Positions 40,195 through 42,619 of a stretch of 42,619 nt of DNA are shown here, in pieces. Source of the DNA: an uncultured Oscillospiraceae bacterium (lineage in GTDB: Bacteria > Bacillota > Clostridia > Oscillospirales > Oscillospiraceae). Numbering within the stretch: the first letter of the stretch is position 1; each line of letters begins with the position of its first letter. The stretch is from the NCBI GenBank assembly GCA_934589225.1, contig CAKTNS010000025.1, forward strand, positions 1-42,619. Direction: 5' to 3'. The notes beneath the pieces are model-generated. The model did not search any database, had not been told where the DNA came from, and was given only the letters and a program-made list of their open reading frames with translations. A program made the translations under genes and the position numbers.

Positions 40195-40647
40195 ATGGAA
40201 ACAAAAAAGGATTCCGGTATTCTCTTTAGCCGGGTGCTGGTATGGGTGTTTGGGCTGCTGATTCTAATACTAGACTGGGCGGTGTGGCCTATTTCCCGTT
40301 GGCTGATGCTGTTCATTGTGGATATGCAGTACCGTGACACGGTGCTTCTGATTATTTGCCTGTATGTGTGCAATGTACCCGGGTTTGTGCTGCTGTGGTG
40401 CATGGATAAGCTTTTGCGGAATCTGCGGCAGGGGAAGGTATTTGAGGACGATAATGTGGTGCTTTTGAAAAATATCAGCATATGCTGCTTTGCGGTCAGT
40501 GTGATCAGCCTGAGCCTTTGCTCCAGAATCTACTTTTTGGGCGTTGTGGCACTGATGACCGCCTTTATGGGCCTGATCGTGCGGATCGTCAAAAATGTAT
40601 TTTCCTCCGCCATTGCCATGCGCAGTGAGCTGGATTTGACGGTGTGA
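40195..40647 (+). CDS. DUF2975 membrane protein
   Basis: 150 aa with four hydrophobic segments (about 9-30, 48-68, 90-110 and 113-133). The conserved NLRQGKVFEDDNVVLLKNIS between segments 2 and 3 is the DUF2975 signature as I remember it. The family is regularly paired with a small XRE regulator, as here, where the regulator starts nine bases after its stop. Function unknown; the pairing suggests a membrane component that affects the regulator. CAGGAGG precedes the ATG. Confidence 0.85.
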   Translation: METKKDSGILFSRVLVWVFGLLILILDWAVWPISRWLMLFIVDMQYRDTVLLIICLYVCNVPGFVLLWCMDKLLRNLRQGKVFEDDNVVLLKNISICCFAVSVISLSLCSRIYFLGVVALMTAFMGLIVRIVKNVFSSAIAMRSELDLTV

Positions 40648-40656
40648 GGGCGAAAG

Positions 40657-40866
40657 ATGGCAATTGTTGTAAATTTGGATGTGATGATGGCCAAGCGGAA
40701 AATCTCCGCGGGAGAATTGGCGGAGCGCATCGGCATTACCCCGGCCAATCTGTCCATTCTCAAAAATCAAAAGGCCAAGGCGGTGCGGTTCTCCACGCTT
40801 AATGAACTCTGCCGGGTGCTGGACTGCCAGCCCGGGGACATTCTGGAATATCAGGAGGATCAGTGA
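40657..40866 (+). CDS. Small XRE/Cro-CI-type HTH regulator (YozG-like)
   Basis: 69 aa, essentially a bare helix-turn-helix: VNLDVMMAKRKISAGELAERIGITPANLSILKNQKAKAVRFSTLNELCRVLDCQPGDILEY. It has no sensor domain. Partner of the DUF2975 protein upstream and translationally coupled to the downstream DUF4173 gene (stop and start share TGATG). It probably acts at the inverted repeat at 40107-40135. Confidence 0.92.
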   Translation: MAIVVNLDVMMAKRKISAGELAERIGITPANLSILKNQKAKAVRFSTLNELCRVLDCQPGDILEYQEDQ

Positions 40867-42068
40867 TGAAAAAACGGTTTATTCTACCCCTTATTGCCTA
40901 TTTTATAGGCTGGTTCTATTGGAAAACTCTGTTGGAGCCATGGCCCATGCTGCTCTTTGTTTTGGCATTTCTTGGCTGGGGCGCTGCCATTGGCCGGGAA
41001 AAACACCCAAAAGGAAAAATGCACCGGTTTTGGGCAGCGGTGACGGTGTTGATGGCCCTGGCAATCAGTCTAAAGCGGTGCAACGCCACCCAGGATTGGG
41101 GCATTTTGGCGCTCCATGGCGCTGCCGTCTTCTGGGCCCTTTCCTATCTGGGGGCGGACCGGGGTGGGGAAGATGCCCTGGGCTTTGCCTGGGACTGCCT
41201 GGATGGTTTCCTGCTGCTGCCCTTTGGAAACTTCTTCGGCCGTGCAACGGATACACTCTGCGCCCTGGGGGCTTTGTTCAAGCCTTTCAAAGGGGAAGAG
41301 AATCAGAGAAAACGGCGGGATTTCTGGCTGGCTGCCCTGTGTCTGGTGCTGGCACTGCCGCTATTGGTCTTTGTAACGGATTTGCTGGGTCAGGCGGACA
41401 GTGGATTTGAAAGTCTGGTTCAGGGTTTCCAAAACTTTTTCCGGGTGGAGCTGTCCCAGGACTTCTGGGATGAATGCCTCTGGTTTGTTCTGGGCCTGCC
41501 GGTTGGGGCCTATCTCTATGGTCTAGTACGGGGAGCGGCCCGGCGGGAAAGAGTACCTGCGCTGTCGGCAGCGCAGCTGGAAAAGCTGCGTGTGCTTCCG
41601 GGAAGTGGGGCAAACCTGGTTCTGGGGCTGTTCTGCGGTGTTTATTTCCTGTTTTTCGGTGTGCAGGCAGGGAATCTCTTTGCCGTGTTTTCTGGGCACA
41701 TTCCCGGAACACTTACGGCCTCGGATTACGCCAGAAGCGGCTTTTTCCAGCTTTGCGCCGTGATGGCCATTAATTTCTTCCTGATTTGGCTGCTGTCCCT
41801 GCTGACAAGGCAAAGCCGCCTAGGGAAAGGATTACAGGCGGTGATGATGGTGCAGAGCATCTTCCTGGCCGTTACCGCCGGGGCGAAGCTGTGGCTGTAT
41901 ATCGCCCGCTTCGGATTTACGCCTCTGCGGCTGCTGTCTGCTTGGGCGGTGCTGGTCCTTGCCGCTGGCTGCATGCTGATGCTCTACAGCCTGGGCAGCG
42001 GAAAGAAGACCTTCCGCCTCTGGCTGTACCTTGCCGCCGGGAGCTTTACGGCGCTGTGCTTCTATTAA
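40866..42068 (+). CDS. DUF4173-type polytopic membrane protein
   Basis: 400 aa with about ten hydrophobic segments. The central YARSGFFQLCAVMAINFFLIWLL and the preceding GTLTASDYA are what I associate with the DUF4173/DUF4153 family. Function unknown. ATG 40866 follows AGGAGG and shares bases with the XRE stop codon, so it belongs to the same operon; an in-frame GTG three bases upstream is an equal possibility. The gene ends at a bidirectional terminator. Confidence 0.75.
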   Translation: MKKRFILPLIAYFIGWFYWKTLLEPWPMLLFVLAFLGWGAAIGREKHPKGKMHRFWAAVTVLMALAISLKRCNATQDWGILALHGAAVFWALSYLGADRGGEDALGFAWDCLDGFLLLPFGNFFGRATDTLCALGALFKPFKGEENQRKRRDFWLAALCLVLALPLLVFVTDLLGQADSGFESLVQGFQNFFRVELSQDFWDECLWFVLGLPVGAYLYGLVRGAARRERVPALSAAQLEKLRVLPGSGANLVLGLFCGVYFLFFGVQAGNLFAVFSGHIPGTLTASDYARSGFFQLCAVMAINFFLIWLLSLLTRQSRLGKGLQAVMMVQSIFLAVTAGAKLWLYIARFGFTPLRLLSAWAVLVLAAGCMLMLYSLGSGKKTFRLWLYLAAGSFTALCFY

Positions 42069-42075
42069 TACAAAC

Positions 42076-42118
42076 AAAACCCATTCCTGTCCAATCAGCT
42101 GGCAGGAATGGGTTTTGT
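42076..42118. terminator. Bidirectional terminator between convergent genes
   Basis: AAAACCCATTCCTG (42077-42090) and CAGGAATGGGTTTT (42104-42117) form a 14-bp stem with T runs on both strands. It serves the DUF4173 operon and the convergent lipoprotein gene. Confidence 0.88.
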
Positions 42119-42135
42119 GCAGTGTGCGTTTCTTA

Positions 42136-42561
42136 TCAGGCATAGCCCCAGGTCATCAGTTTCCAAGGGCCGCTCTCCGTTCGGGCCAGACACCATTGCC
42201 AGCCGGTGTATTCCTCATCAGGATTCCAGGCCCCGGCATCTTTATCATTTTTAGGGGAATGAAAACTGCTTTCAAAAAAGATGCACTGGGTAAAGTTTCT
42301 ATCTTCGCCCCGGGCCTCTGCCAGGTCGTTCATCCAGGTTAGGTTTCCATCATTGCAGTTGTCGTCTGAAGTATAGCGGATGCTGTGCAGCTCACAGCCC
42401 TTCCAGGTATCAAATTCCTGACGGATCAGCCGGATGGCCTCATCCATATCCGCTTTTGTATAGATCGTGGATGTCCCATAGTCGATGGTGACCTGGTTCC
42501 CGCAGCCCATAAGACCTAAAAGCAGGGCAGGGAGGAGAAGAAAGCAAAGGAAACGTTTCAT
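42136..42561 (-). CDS. Small predicted lipoprotein of unknown function (141 aa)
   Basis: The signal peptide MKRFLCFLLLPALLLGLMGC ends in a lipobox with Cys20. The mature part has IYTKADMDEAIRLIRQEFDTWKGCELHSIRYTSDD, a helix followed by a strand, and an aromatic-rich C-terminal part (GWQWCLARTESGPWKLMTWGYA). No family is recognised with certainty. GAGGTG precedes the ATG at 42561. It converges on the DUF4173 operon and is preceded by a terminator of an upstream minus-strand gene outside the window. Confidence 0.75.
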   Translation of the reverse strand: MKRFLCFLLLPALLLGLMGCGNQVTIDYGTSTIYTKADMDEAIRLIRQEFDTWKGCELHSIRYTSDDNCNDGNLTWMNDLAEARGEDRNFTQCIFFESSFHSPKNDKDAGAWNPDEEYTGWQWCLARTESGPWKLMTWGYA

Positions 42562-42578
42562 AAATACACCTCACTATA

Positions 42579-42614
42579 AAAATGGCAGCCCCGGAGGTTT
42601 CTTCCGGGGCTGCC
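42579..42614 (-). terminator. Terminator of a minus-strand gene outside the window
   Basis: GGCAGCCCCGGA (42584-42595) and TCCGGGGCTGCC (42603-42614) form a 12-bp stem. On the minus strand it is followed by ATTTTTAT, so it ends a transcript arriving from beyond 42619. Confidence 0.8.
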
Positions 42615-42619
42615 AAAAT

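Overview
The window reads as a chromosomal piece of a spore-forming, low-to-moderate GC Clostridia, most likely an Oscillospiraceae/Ruminococcaceae-type gut bacterium. The grounds are spoIID and gerW/ytfJ, the order scpA-scpB-DUF2953-gerW-D,D-carboxypeptidase-rluB, the long Bacillus/Clostridium-type SRP RNA between acpP and dnaX, a T-box in front of alaS, strong AGGAGG ribosome sites and GTG/TTG starts. The assignment comes from gene content and style only; no database was searched.

Layout. 1-515: the 3' end of a 5S rRNA gene with its terminator, then a gene-free stretch with a 7-bp tandem repeat and a MITE-like inverted-repeat element. 516-4716 (minus): a BlaI/BlaR1-type beta-lactam sensing operon followed by two lipoprotein genes of unknown function. 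Both the blaI promoter and the lipoprotein leader carry a CTTAC-N4-GTAAG operator, and no beta-lactamase is visible. 4778-7481 (minus): a TGS-domain uridine-kinase-like protein and SpoIID. 7553-9516: a lipoyl-less E2-like acyltransferase with an altered catalytic motif and a Ca2+/Na+ antiporter. 9625-9700: tRNA-Ala(CGC).

9787-14172 is an AT-richer accessory block: a GHKL histidine kinase and LytTR regulator (minus) divergent from a Nudix hydrolase and an ABC half-exporter (plus). 14257-14550 is a small membrane protein. From 14651 to about 40020 the region is dense housekeeping DNA: scpA-scpB-DUF2953-gerW-dac-rluB; a MurR/RpiR regulator with a BaiN/HI0933-type flavoprotein; acpP, SRP RNA, dnaX-ybaB-recR; an EamA exporter (minus) divergent from pepF and a small conserved-looking protein; DUF2500; T-box-alaS; comEC-holA-rnmV-like; an ABC-F protein; an Mrp/NBP35 Fe-S carrier; and a phosphodiester-glycosidase-like surface protein with a membrane-anchored partner. 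40137-42068 is a DUF2975-XRE regulator-DUF4173 membrane operon with a dyad beside its promoter. The window closes with a small lipoprotein on the minus strand.

Functional themes are chromosome maintenance (ScpAB, DnaX, RecR, YbaB, HolA, ComEC), sporulation and cell wall (SpoIID, GerW, D,D-carboxypeptidase), translation (5S, tRNA-Ala, AlaS, SRP RNA, RluB, ABC-F, RNase M5-like) and envelope sensing (BlaRI, GHKL/LytTR, DUF2975/XRE). The least explained parts are the BlaI-operator-linked lipoprotein pair, the LytTR-Nudix-ABC block with its 10-bp-period repeats, and the E2-like protein with Glu in place of the catalytic His.
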